Source: Bradyrhizobium sediminis (GTDB lineage: Bacteria > Pseudomonadota > Alphaproteobacteria > Rhizobiales > Xanthobacteraceae). Taken from it: a DNA stretch of 64,000 bases. Made by a program: the position numbers and the translations under genes. How positions within the stretch are numbered: the first letter of the stretch is position 1; each line of letters begins with the position of its first letter. The notes below the pieces were generated by a model. The model saw nothing but the letters and a program-made list of their open reading frames with translations. It was not told the origin of the DNA and made no database searches. The stretch covers positions 1,734,001 to 1,798,000 of the forward strand of contig NZ_CP076135.1 in NCBI RefSeq assembly GCF_018736105.1. Direction: 5' to 3'. Positions 1 through 7,832 of the stretch are shown here, piece after piece.

Positions 1-1580
1 ATCGTCACGGCTGCGCCCTCATCGTCGACGAGAGCGAGCTCTCCAACCGCCTGCTGGCACGCCAGCGCGGCCCGGCAGCAGTCGACGGCATGATCGGGGT
101 TAAGCGCAGGCGCTCCCCAAAATGCCATCACGGCATCGCCAATGAACTTGTCGATGGTGCCGCCATGGCGCTGAACCTGCGCCGATACCGAGTCGAAATA
201 GCGGGACAGCAAGGGGATGATCCGATCACCCATGCGTTCCGACATTCCGGTAAAGCCTGCCAGGTCGACGAACATCACGCTCATCGATCGCACGGCGCCG
301 CCGAGGCGCGCACCGCCGCCGTCGCTTATTAGACGCTTAACCAGATCGGCAGGGATGTATTTTCTGAACGCAGCGAGCCCCTGCGCCATATCTCCGATAG
401 CTCCGGACAGGTTCTCGATCTCGGTCAGCCGCGACGGATGCCGTTCGACCTTTTCGAGATCGAATCGTTCGACGTGCCTGATTTCGTTGACAACCTTGAG
501 GAGCGGGCCTGCGATCAGACGCTGGGCGAACCAGGCTGAGAACAGGCCGGCGGCAATGATCAGAGCCGCAAGGCCTACGAGCAGTCTCTGGATCGTCATC
601 CGGACCGGTCCCAGAAACTCTGATTCAGGAACAACCGTCACCAGTGACCAGCCCGGAAACGAAATCGGCGTCAGTACCGCTTCGTAGGCTTGATCACCTT
701 GAAGAACCCGCGTGCGATAGGCGTCTCCCTGCTCGGGGTCATAGCTCAGTGCGGATTGCCGGGCTGCAATCACCGCGACCGGAAAGAGCGGATGGTTGGT
801 CTTGAGCGCGTTGATCTCGTCGGCGTCTGGGTCCGGCGAGGCGATGGCCGCACCGCTACGATCGAGGATGAAGGCTCCCGCCGACTTTCCAACCGTGAGC
901 TGCGACAGGAATCGCGACACCCGGGTCAGTTCGATGACGATGCTGAGCACGCCCTGGCGCTTCTGATCGATGTCGATCGGACCGGCAAGCGCCACGGCAA
1001 GCCGGTCGCTTCCGGGCTGGCTGGTGAGATTGAACCAGCGCGGTCCCACCGATTGCATCGCCTCGTCGAACCATTCCTGCTTGATGACGGAATACGACGT
1101 TTCTTCGGATCGGGTGTCCTTGAAGCGGAGATCGCCGTCGACCAGCTCATAGCGGTCGATCCGCAGCTTCAACTGACTGTCGGGAGCTTTCTCGGGAAGT
1201 TCCAGCATCTCGACAGCCGCGTCGCCGAGTTTGTGAACAGCAGAGAGCGATCCGTCCGGCCAGCCGAACACCACCCATGAAATGGTCGGCTGGGCCTGCA
1301 ACTGCGAGAGGAAAACGAACCTGCGTTTCTCGGCTTCCCGCGGATCGAGGACGCCGCCCTGAAACAGGGTGCGGACGGCGGCATGGGCGGATCTGGCCTC
1401 CGTCGTGATCGACTGCAGCTCATCGCCGACGGCAGAGACGATCTGCTCGTTGATCGTGGTGGCAAGCGTCTGGCTGGTTTGTTCGGCGGTTCTCCACCAC
1501 AGCAGATGAACGCCTACAGCGCTGACGATGATAGACGCCAGCACAAGTCCTGAAATAGCGCTGCGAATTCCGATGCGCAT
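1..1580 (-). CDS. Membrane-anchored class III adenylate/guanylate cyclase (C-terminus cut by window edge)
   Basis: About 526 codons are visible reading leftward with no stop before base 1, so the C-terminus is missing. The start ATG at 1580 has AGGTGA just upstream. A first hydrophobic segment (about residues 8-26) is followed by a long periplasmic region of dCache-like size, a second membrane segment near residues 331-352 and a HAMP-like linker. The catalytic domain begins near residue 430. It shows the metal-binding Asp in FVDLAGFTGMSERMGD and the substrate/second-metal motif IDKFIGDAVMAFWGAP; the Lys in this motif favours ATP. By family knowledge it makes cyclic nucleotide in response to an extracytoplasmic signal. 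Ligand and regulation are not visible. It is convergent with nothing and divergent from the bufferin operon. Confidence 0.85.
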   Translation of the reverse strand, partial: MRIGIRSAISGLVLASIIVSAVGVHLLWWRTAEQTSQTLATTINEQIVSAVGDELQSITTEARSAHAAVRTLFQGGVLDPREAEKRRFVFLSQLQAQPTISWVVFGWPDGSLSAVHKLGDAAVEMLELPEKAPDSQLKLRIDRYELVDGDLRFKDTRSEETSYSVIKQEWFDEAMQSVGPRWFNLTSQPGSDRLAVALAGPIDIDQKRQGVLSIVIELTRVSRFLSQLTVGKSAGAFILDRSGAAIASPDPDADEINALKTNHPLFPVAVIAARQSALSYDPEQGDAYRTRVLQGDQAYEAVLTPISFPGWSLVTVVPESEFLGPVRMTIQRLLVGLAALIIAAGLFSAWFAQRLIAGPLLKVVNEIRHVERFDLEKVERHPSRLTEIENLSGAIGDMAQGLAAFRKYIPADLVKRLISDGGGARLGGAVRSMSVMFVDLAGFTGMSERMGDRIIPLLSRYFDSVSAQVQRHGGTIDKFIGDAVMAFWGAPALNPDHAVDCCRAALACQQAVGELALVDDEGAAVT

Positions 1581-1775
1581 GCCGTCACCTTCGCTGCGGA
1601 CTACCGCGACAGATTCGCGAGCATATCGTCAATGGCGGTCGGAAGCCTATCCGGCAACCAGTCTCGGAGCGCCAATCTGGGGAAGCGTATCCGTCCTGAA
1701 CCCTCGAGAATTGGCCGATGATCCGGAATTCGGGGGTCCGGTCGAGGGGATCACCAAATAAATTCGAACTGCGGC

Positions 1776-1801
1776 GTAACCAACAGCAAACCTTGTGCGT
1801 A
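1776..1801 (+). promoter_or_regulatory. ECF-sigma-type promoter for the bufferin operon
   Basis: GTAACC at 1776-1781, then exactly 16 bases, then CGTA at 1798-1801. The -35 GTAACC/-10 CGTA pattern with this spacing is the classic extracytoplasmic-function sigma promoter of alphaproteobacteria. In Caulobacter, bufferin genes belong to an ECF (SigF) regulon with a very similar motif. The bufA start lies about 80 bases downstream of the expected transcription start. No sigma or anti-sigma gene lies in the window. Confidence 0.6.
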
Positions 1802-1887
1802 CCTATGCTGGGTACAGGCCGGTCGGCTGGAGATCATTCGGCGGCCCAGGCCTGTCCTTGTCAGAACCCCATTTAGGAGGAATGCTC

Positions 1888-2145
1888 ATGAAACTTACTT
1901 CCCGGTCCGGCGCCGCCATCGCCGCCGCAGCCGCAAGCCTGTTCCTGGCGGGAACGACGCTGTCGACGGTTGCCTATGCGGCCGGCGAAGGTCACTGCGT
2001 CGGCGCAAATGCCTGCAAGGGCCAGAGCGCCTGCAAGAGCGCTTCGAACGCCTGCAAGGGCCAGAATGCATGCAAGGGCCAGGGCTTCTCGGCGATGACC
2101 AAGGAAAAATGTGCCGCGGTGAAGGGCAAGTTCCAGCCGGGTTGA
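1888..2145 (+). CDS. bufA: Bufferin-type metallophore precursor (BufA2-like, Cys-rich, exported)
   Basis: An 85-residue protein. The start is at 1888 because AGGAGG (1875-1880) sits 7 bases before it; the ATG at 1882 would be too close. Residues 1-32 form a Sec-type signal peptide ending VAYA. The mature part carries six cysteines (37, 43, 49, 56, 62, 75), with three CKGQ units and a CKSA variant. This is the pattern of the BufA2 class of bufferins, in which an MNIO enzyme converts core cysteines to 5-thiooxazoles that bind copper. Assignment rests on the cysteine pattern plus the downstream DUF692 and DUF2063 partners. The product is expected to be periplasmic and to sequester metal. The exact modified residues cannot be read from sequence. 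Confidence 0.88.
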   Translation: MKLTSRSGAAIAAAAASLFLAGTTLSTVAYAAGEGHCVGANACKGQSACKSASNACKGQNACKGQGFSAMTKEKCAAVKGKFQPG

Positions 2146-2265
2146 TCTGTCCTGTTCGGGAGCTACAGGCCACAGGCTCATTTTCGTGGCAATCCGGACC
2201 GTTCCAAGGCGCCAGAGAGCGATATGGCCGGTGTCCATCGCCGGCCCGCCACCAGCAGAGGCCAA

Positions 2266-3168
2266 ATGAACATTGCAGGCAAATCGTCGCAACCGACTTT
2301 GCAACCGATGACAGGTCGTCAGATCGATGCGGGCAAGCCGCCGTTTCTCGGCTTTGGGCTCGGGCTGCGTGCGCAGCACTATGATGAGATCCTCAGCGGA
2401 AATCCGCCGATCGACTGGTTCGAGATCATCAGCGAAAACTACATGCTGCCGGGTGGCCAACCGCTTCGGGTGCTGGACAAGATTCGTGCGCGCTACCCGG
2501 TGGTGATGCACGGCGTGTCGCTTTCGATCGCGTCGACGGCGCCGCCCAATTTCGAGTATTTGCGGGAGTTGCGTGATCTCGCGCGCCGGGTCGAACCGCA
2601 GTGGATATCGGACCATTTGTGCTGGACCGGTGTGCATGGCAAGAACCTGCACGATCTGCTGCCGATACCATACACCCGCGAGGCGCTCGATCACGTGGTG
2701 GACCGCGTTCAGCTGGTTCAGGACTATCTCGGCCGCGCCCTGGTGATCGAGAATGCCTCGACCTATGTGCAGTTCAACAATTCCGAAATGACGGAGTGGG
2801 AATTCATCTCGGAGCTCGCACGCCGCTCCGGATGCTGGCTGCTGTTCGATGTCAACAATGTCTATGTCAGCGGCTTCAACCACGGATTCGACCCCTATGC
2901 CTTCCTTGAAGGCATTCCGGCGGACCGGGTGGTCCAGTTTCACATGGCCGGGCATAGCCATATGGGCACCCACATCATCGATACCCACGATCATCCGGTG
3001 TGCGAAGATGTCTGGGACCTCTACGCCGCAGCCCTGAAGCGCTTCGGTCGCGTCTCGACCATGATCGAGCGCGACGACAATATCCCGCCACTCGACGAGC
3101 TCATTGTCGAAGTCAACCGGACCCGGGAGATCGCCGGGAAGGTCTTGGCGGATGGACAAACGGGATGA
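2266..3168 (+). CDS. bufB: MNIO-family (DUF692) peptide-modifying enzyme BufB
   Basis: About 300 residues with a TIM-barrel MNIO/DUF692 signature: GFGLGLRAQHYDEIL near the N-terminus, WFEIISENYM, HGVSLSI, SDHLCWTG, VIENAS, LLFDVNNVYVS, then FHMAGHS and DTHDHPV, which supply the His/Asp/Glu ligands of the multinuclear iron centre. Family knowledge: MNIO enzymes use mixed-valent iron to oxidise cysteines of a RiPP precursor, here presumably BufA encoded just upstream. The start is uncertain. The ATG at 2266 has AGAGG 4 bases upstream; an in-frame ATG at 2224 and another at 2308 are alternatives. The stop overlaps the bufC start (ATGA), implying translational coupling. Confidence 0.9.
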   Translation: MNIAGKSSQPTLQPMTGRQIDAGKPPFLGFGLGLRAQHYDEILSGNPPIDWFEIISENYMLPGGQPLRVLDKIRARYPVVMHGVSLSIASTAPPNFEYLRELRDLARRVEPQWISDHLCWTGVHGKNLHDLLPIPYTREALDHVVDRVQLVQDYLGRALVIENASTYVQFNNSEMTEWEFISELARRSGCWLLFDVNNVYVSGFNHGFDPYAFLEGIPADRVVQFHMAGHSHMGTHIIDTHDHPVCEDVWDLYAAALKRFGRVSTMIERDDNIPPLDELIVEVNRTREIAGKVLADGQTG

Positions 3169-3950
3169 GCGATCTGGCGCGGCAACAGAGCGAGTTTCAG
3201 CGCTGCATATTGGCCGGTGAAGACTCTGTTCTCACGGAAATTCTCGATAGCCCGCGGGAAAGGCGCGACGTGCTGCTTGGGGTTTACAGGCATGCTTACG
3301 GTTCGCGGCTGGTCGAGGCCATGCGCAACGACCACAAGCTGCTGCACAGCTATCTCGGCGACGAGATGTTTGATGAGATGGGGTATGCCTATGTCGCGGC
3401 GAACCCCTCGCAGCATCCGAACCTGCGCTGGTTTGCGCAAGCTCTTCCGGAATTTCTGAAATCATCGGCACCCTACAGCAATTACCCCATCCTGTCCGAT
3501 CTTGCCGCGCTTGAAAAAGCCCTCAACGATGCTTTCGATGCCAAGGATGCGCCGACGCTTGCCGTTGCCGATATGGCCGGTTTTGCTCCGGAGGTCTGGA
3601 ACGATCTCGAATTCATGTCCCACCCCAGTGCCATCAGGCTCGACCTGAGCACCAATGTGTCCGCAGTCTGGCTGGCGCTCAAGAATGACGAGACCCCGCC
3701 GGATGCCGTGGCGCTGAAAGAGCCCAGCCGCCTCCTGATATGGCGCCAGGACGTGACGCCGATGTTCCGCGAGCTTTCCACCGAAGAAGCGATGATGTGG
3801 GACGAGGCCGCGCGCGGAATTCCGTTCGGGGTGCTTTGCTCGATGTTGGCGACCTATGACGACCCCGAAGGCGCTGCAGCCAGAGGTGCCGGCTACCTGC
3901 ACGGCTGGGTGACGGCGGGACTTCTGGCGGATGTTTCCGGCGACAAGTGA
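3165..3950 (+). CDS. bufC: BufC, DUF2063-type partner protein of the MNIO enzyme
   Basis: A 261-residue protein starting MSDLARQQSEFQ. It begins in an ATGA overlap with bufB and has the DUF2063 N-terminal pattern: RQQ..F...I, then RRDVLLGVYRHAYGSRLVEAM, LGDEMFDEMGYAYVAANPSQHPNLRWF and LPEFL. DUF2063 proteins act as the substrate-recognition or delivery partner for DUF692 enzymes in bufferin and related RiPP pathways. Position and overlap strongly support a BufA-BufB-BufC operon. It has no signal peptide, so it is cytoplasmic like BufB. The C-terminal half is typical of the family in being weakly conserved. Confidence 0.88.
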   Translation: MSDLARQQSEFQRCILAGEDSVLTEILDSPRERRDVLLGVYRHAYGSRLVEAMRNDHKLLHSYLGDEMFDEMGYAYVAANPSQHPNLRWFAQALPEFLKSSAPYSNYPILSDLAALEKALNDAFDAKDAPTLAVADMAGFAPEVWNDLEFMSHPSAIRLDLSTNVSAVWLALKNDETPPDAVALKEPSRLLIWRQDVTPMFRELSTEEAMMWDEAARGIPFGVLCSMLATYDDPEGAAARGAGYLHGWVTAGLLADVSGDK

Positions 3951-3987
3951 AAGTCGGGTGCATGAGCGGAGGCAAGCTCAGGCTTCC

Positions 3988-4977
3988 ATGTGTCTCCAGA
4001 TGAGGGATATCGAAAGATCGAACGGTATCGTGCCGGCCGTGATCGCAGTGCTGGCGCTGCTCGTGCTGTGTCCGTTGCGCGCAGATGCGCAATCGGAATT
4101 CCTGCGCGGCGATCGAATGCCGTACGATGCATTCGACGGGCTCGACAAGATCGACCTCGATGTTTCCGGCGGCGTGATTCATGCCGCATTTGCCCCCGGC
4201 GACCTTTCGCTGCCAAAGGACAAGGTTCTGGATTGGGTGAGAGCGGCGGCCCGTGCCGTTTCGACCTATTACGGGCGGTTTCCCGTCAAATCGCTGAAGC
4301 TCCTGCTGGTGCCGGTCGACGGTCAGCGTGTCCGGGGCGGGACCACATGGGGCTATCGCGGCGCCGCCATTCGGGTGCTGCTCGGTCGCGATTCCACCGA
4401 GGAGGATCTCCGCCGCGACTGGATCATGGTCCACGAGATGGTGCATCTGGCTCTTCCCGACGTGCAGCGGCGCTATAGCTGGTTATCGGAAGGACTGGCG
4501 GTGTATATCGAGCCGATCGCGCGCGTACAGGCCGGAGACTTGGCCGCAAAATCCATCTGGCAAGCGATGATGCGGGACATGCCCAAGGGGTTGCCGCAGG
4601 CCGGCGATCAGGGACTCGACAATACCGATAGCTGGGGCCGGAAATACTGGGGTGGTGCCATGTTCTGCCTGCTGGCCGATATAGAAATTCGCAAGCGGAC
4701 ATCCAACCGGCTCGGCCTGCGAGATGCGATGCAAGGTGTCATCGCGGCCGGCGGCAGTCATGAGGTCAATTGGCCCATCGAGCGCATTCTCTCGACCGCC
4801 GACAAGGCGGTCGGCGTGGATGTGCTTACAGATCTCCACAAGCTGATGGGACCGAAGCCCACTGCACCCGATCTCGATAGCCTTTGGCTTGAACTGGGAC
4901 TAACGATGCGTGGAGGTCATTTGAATTTTGATAATGTTGCACCGCTTGCAGCGATCCGAGAGTCTATCACCGAGTAA
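3988..4977 (+). CDS. Exported HExxH zinc metallopeptidase-like protein (gluzincin type)
   Basis: About 329 residues. A hydrophobic stretch after the N-terminus (NGIVPAVIAVLALLVLCPL) ending ADAQ indicates export. The motif IMVHEMVHLALP gives HExxH at about residues 149-153. It is followed by WLSEGLAVYIEP, whose Glu lies about 15 residues later, as expected for the third zinc ligand of peptidase-MA/gluzincin folds. I do not recognise the substrate. It begins shortly after bufC on the same strand and may share its transcript; whether it works with bufferin (for instance in processing) is speculation. The start is uncertain, with ATGs at 3988 and 4000 in frame. GGAGG at 3968-3972 is rather far upstream. 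Confidence 0.65.
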   Translation: MCLQMRDIERSNGIVPAVIAVLALLVLCPLRADAQSEFLRGDRMPYDAFDGLDKIDLDVSGGVIHAAFAPGDLSLPKDKVLDWVRAAARAVSTYYGRFPVKSLKLLLVPVDGQRVRGGTTWGYRGAAIRVLLGRDSTEEDLRRDWIMVHEMVHLALPDVQRRYSWLSEGLAVYIEPIARVQAGDLAAKSIWQAMMRDMPKGLPQAGDQGLDNTDSWGRKYWGGAMFCLLADIEIRKRTSNRLGLRDAMQGVIAAGGSHEVNWPIERILSTADKAVGVDVLTDLHKLMGPKPTAPDLDSLWLELGLTMRGGHLNFDNVAPLAAIRESITE

Positions 4978-5623
4978 TCCGTTTTCCGGAATGTCTCAAA
5001 AGGCGCCGGTTATGCATCAAATCTAATGTCACCAGCACGAGAAAGCCGAGACCGCTTGAGCGTGCGAACAATCTCTTCTGCTGATTTCTCTTTCGCAGCC
5101 GAACGCGGATCGGACTGTCTGCGTTTCCATGCTCTGACGTTATCTTGTTCCTTCTTGTCTCCAGAGCAATGAGATTCCCTGTTCTTGGTACTCAATTGCC
5201 TGTTCTGCAAAGAGTTTTACCTGATATCGCGGATAGGGAATCTTGCGAGAAAGCCCCTTAGCATCGGGATTTCTTGCCGTGCAAGAAGTTCCCTGTTTGC
5301 AGGGGATTTGGCTCGGAGACTGGTGCGATCAGCACCGCGTTGCCAGTCAGGCAGTGCGGCGCCCGGAGAACAAGACTTGTTACTCGCAGAAAGGCAACTT
5401 TATCGAAGTTCTTTGCCCGAGCTGCATATGCGCGTTAGTTCTTGTACGCCTGTCGACGGCCCTCTGTCCGAGTGGCAGGAGTGGCTCGATACACCGCAAG
5501 ATCTCTTATAGTATCCTTTGCACCCGTTTTCGGTTTCGACTATCGGCGCCGAAGCGCGCGCGTGTCAAAACGCGAACGATTTGACCGCCTGTCCAAAATG
5601 ACGACCATACGAGTCATACTGCC
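4978..5623. other. Intergenic region with degenerate TTCCCTGTT repeats, no convincing gene
   Basis: About 645 bases between the metallopeptidase and the flavoprotein. Short open frames here lack ribosome sites and recognisable domains. The notable content is several copies of a TTCCCTGTT-containing repeat (see the separate repeat entry). The bases are visibly more AT-rich than the flanking genes. No tRNA or integrase is seen. The flavoprotein promoter is presumably within 5480-5610, but no clear -35/-10 pair is evident. Confidence 0.5.
5174..5309. repeat. Cluster of degenerate AATTCCCTGTT-type repeats
   Basis: Copies seen: ATTCCCTGTTC at 5174-5184, AATTGCCTGTTCTGCAAAG starting near 5194, an inverted copy GATAGGGAATC near 5233-5243, and TTCCCTGTTTGCAGGGGATTT near 5289-5309. 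The last is itself palindromic (TCCCTG...CAGGG). From memory, AATTCCCTGTT repeats are common in Bradyrhizobium and Rhodopseudomonas intergenic and recombinase-rich regions, where they generate spurious small ORFs. Their function is unknown. Confidence 0.5.
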
Positions 5624-6199
5624 ATGCGAATACTTGTCCTCAATGCCCATCCAGACCAAGGTAGCTTCAGTGATGCCGTAGCAGCAGCCTATGTGGAAGG
5701 TGCTGGCGAGATGGGTCACGAGGTGAAGAGCGTCATGCTCCGTGAGCTGCAGTTCGATTTAGTGTTGCGTGGCGGTTATCACAGCAACAAACCTCTCGAA
5801 CCCGATATCGCGCAACAACAAGAACTTATTAGCTGGTGCCAGCATCTTGTCGTGATATCGCCGAACTGGTGGTGGGCAGCGCCTGCCCTTCTCAAGGGCT
5901 ACGTCGACCGCGTTTTCCTGCCGGAGTTCGCGATGCGCTATCACGCCCGCTTTCCCTACGTGGAACCGCTCCTGCGCGGGCGGTCGGCGCGCGTCATTTA
6001 CACCCAGAACTCGCCGAGGCTCGTCGGCTGGCTTTTTCGCGGGGACCTGTTCTGGCGGTGGATCTCTCACGCGGTGCTCGGGCATTGCGGATTTCACCCC
6101 GTGAGGCGTCTTGCGATGTATGGTGCAAAGGATGCATCGGCCGCATGCAAGTCTCACTTTCTGGACTCGGCGCGAAAACTGGGGCGCGGCGGAGCGTAG
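5624..6199 (+). CDS. NAD(P)H:quinone oxidoreductase family flavoprotein (flavodoxin-2 fold)
   Basis: A 191-residue protein. The N-terminus MRILVLNAHPDQGSFSDA is the FMN/FAD phosphate-binding beta-alpha turn of the DT-diaphorase/MdaB/YwrO family. SPNWWWAAPALLKGYVDRVFLPEFA matches the conserved P.WW...P..LKG..DRV segment that lines the flavin and dimer interface. The expected reaction is two-electron reduction of quinones or related electrophiles with NAD(P)H in the cytoplasm. The length is near the family norm. It stands alone between two long non-coding stretches. The TetR regulator 525 bases downstream on the same strand could regulate it, but nothing in the sequence shows this. Confidence 0.85.
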   Translation: MRILVLNAHPDQGSFSDAVAAAYVEGAGEMGHEVKSVMLRELQFDLVLRGGYHSNKPLEPDIAQQQELISWCQHLVVISPNWWWAAPALLKGYVDRVFLPEFAMRYHARFPYVEPLLRGRSARVIYTQNSPRLVGWLFRGDLFWRWISHAVLGHCGFHPVRRLAMYGAKDASAACKSHFLDSARKLGRGGA

Positions 6200-6723
6200 A
6201 AGGGAGGTCTGCGCACCCAAATCGTGAGACGAGTCCAGGTCCGAGCAACGGGTGCGTCGGATCGAGCGCCGTGATCTGCTCACCCGATGATTCGTCAGAC
6301 TCTCGAGAGGAAATTTCGATGTGCCCTTGCTGGAAGGGATCGACTGGCGTGCACCATGGGTGCAGTGAAGCGAACGGCGCGACGCTTTCTGTTGCGTGCT
6401 GATGCAGCGGCAACACCGAGAGCCCGGGAACGAGGCCCGGTGCAGACGGCGCGCGCTGTGTCGATTATCACATGTTCGGTGTTATCTGGCCCGCCCCGTG
6501 GCCCGAGCTGGCGGTCTGTTGCATTGGAGGCCCTTAGGCTATTATAATCCGACCAGCCGTTCAAACAATTTCTGCATATGATTTGCATTTTTATTTTGGA
6601 GGGGCCCGGCGATTCTTGAAAAGATGATGGCGCGGAGGTCAGTCTGCGTCGAATGTGGGTGCGACAGGCCGATGAAGCGGTGCGGGAAATCGAGCCGAGA
6701 CGACGAAGTCAGAAGGAATCGGA
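6200..6723. other. Long intergenic region upstream of the TetR gene
   Basis: About 520 bases with no supportable gene; small frames on both strands lack domains and ribosome sites. Its right part carries a sigma70-like promoter (separate entry) and an AT-rich stretch at 6541-6600. The long 5' leader of roughly 170 bases between that promoter and the TetR ATG at 6724 is unexplained. Confidence 0.5.
6519..6548 (+). promoter_or_regulatory. Sigma70-like promoter upstream of the TetR-family gene
   Basis: TTGCAT at 6519-6524 and a consensus TATAAT at 6543-6548, 18 bases apart. This is unusual in such GC-rich DNA. It points towards the TetR-family gene at 6724. The segment just downstream, CCGACCAGCCGTTC (6549-6562), could hold an operator, but its symmetry is poor. 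Confidence 0.4.
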
Positions 6724-7359
6724 ATGGCGCGAACACGCTCTGAAAATTACGACGGCATTCATCTCGGGATCCTGACCCAGGCGGCCGCGTTGTTTTCGGC
6801 GCAGGGGTACATGCGCAGTTCGATCGCCGACCTTGCCGACGCCTGCAAGCTGTCGCGCGGCGCGCTTTATCACTATTTCGACTCCAAGGAAGCGATCCTG
6901 TTTGCGATCCTCGATGCGCACATTCGGGAAATGATTGCGCATGTCGATGCCGCGATTGCCGAGGGCGGCCCGACACTGACGCAATTCAGGAACGTCATCC
7001 GCACGACCGTCGAGGTCAACGCCAAGTCGCCGCACGAGCAGCGCGTCCTGATTCACGATCTGTCGTTTCTGAACGAAGACGAGCAGCACACGATCAAGGA
7101 TCTCGAGCGCCAGCTCGTCGATACCGTCACCGATCTGTTGGTCAGGCTCGACGCCGAAGGCAAGATCGTCAAGCGCACCAGGAAGATCTATACGATGATC
7201 CTGTTCGGGATCATCAACTATACCTACACTTGGTACGACCCGAAGGGCGGCATCGGCCCCAGGGAATTCGCCGACATCGCAGTCGATCTGTTCCTGAACG
7301 GGTTTGCGCCCGGCGATGCGGCCAGGCCTGCTCCGGCCGGCCGACGCGAGAAGGTCTAG
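6724..7359 (+). CDS. TetR/AcrR family transcriptional regulator
   Basis: A 211-residue protein. The N-terminal helix-turn-helix is clear: ILTQAAALFSAQGYMRSSIADLADACKLSRGALYHYFDSKEAILFAILDAH (about residues 15-65, written here as one domain in pieces: AAALFSAQGY, SIADLADACKLSRGALYHYF, SKEAILFAIL). The C-terminal ligand domain ends YTYTWYDPKGGIGPREFAD, a pattern seen in regulators of fatty-acid or aromatic acyl-CoA metabolism that carry TetR_C_33-like domains. The effector is unknown. It is the only clear regulator near the flavoprotein at 5624. The start is preceded by GGAATCGGA, a modest ribosome site. Confidence 0.9.
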   Translation: MARTRSENYDGIHLGILTQAAALFSAQGYMRSSIADLADACKLSRGALYHYFDSKEAILFAILDAHIREMIAHVDAAIAEGGPTLTQFRNVIRTTVEVNAKSPHEQRVLIHDLSFLNEDEQHTIKDLERQLVDTVTDLLVRLDAEGKIVKRTRKIYTMILFGIINYTYTWYDPKGGIGPREFADIAVDLFLNGFAPGDAARPAPAGRREKV

Positions 7360-7607
7360 CCCGATCGGAGTAGCGATTGGCCGTGCTCAGTCATCGATGG
7401 AGCGCTTGGTGGATGCTCCGGACGGATTTCGCCCGCGCCTATTCGCACTGATCCCTTCGTCCCGGGATCGGGATATCAAAACCACCTGTGGAGGCCCAAA
7501 ACTCGGAACAAAGCATTCGTTATCGGTCGAACATTGCAAGTTCCGACTATTGTTCTGGCGGCCGGTCTTGCGACATAAATCATCGCAGGAACGACGCCGG
7601 AACAGCG

Positions 7608-7832
7608 ATGTTGACCGAGAAATTCGACGCTTATGGTGAGGTGTTGACGGATGCCGCGGGCGGTAAGCCCGAGACGGCAAGGGCGGCGTCGGCGATGCCG
7701 GGCCGCGTCGGTCAATACCTGTTCTGGCTGCTCGTCGTCATTATCGTGTCTGTCCGGGTCATCTACTATCCGGCGGCGCCGGCTTTTGAAGTCGGCACCG
7801 CGACCGACGTGAAACCGGCGGTCACGCGCTAG
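7608..7832 (+). CDS. Small single-pass membrane protein of unknown function
   Basis: A 74-residue protein starting MLTEKFDAYGEV at 7608. A single hydrophobic helix (QYLFWLLVVIIVSVRVIYY, about residues 38-56) is preceded by a soluble N-terminal tail. I do not recognise a family. An upstream in-frame start at 7488 would add 40 low-quality residues and is less likely. Its 3' end overlaps the convergent LysR gene end by about 11 bases. Confidence is moderate because it is short and has no strong ribosome site. Confidence 0.4.
   Translation: MLTEKFDAYGEVLTDAAGGKPETARAASAMPGRVGQYLFWLLVVIIVSVRVIYYPAAPAFEVGTATDVKPAVTR

Noticed and set aside
1873..3159. 428-codon minus-strand frame over the bufferin genes
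   Set aside because: Shadow of bufA and bufB; the plus-strand genes carry signal peptide, Cys pattern and MNIO motifs.
5010..5511. Small open frames in the 5 kb intergenic gap
   Set aside because: They run through the TTCCCTGTT repeats, lack ribosome sites and give low-complexity peptides.
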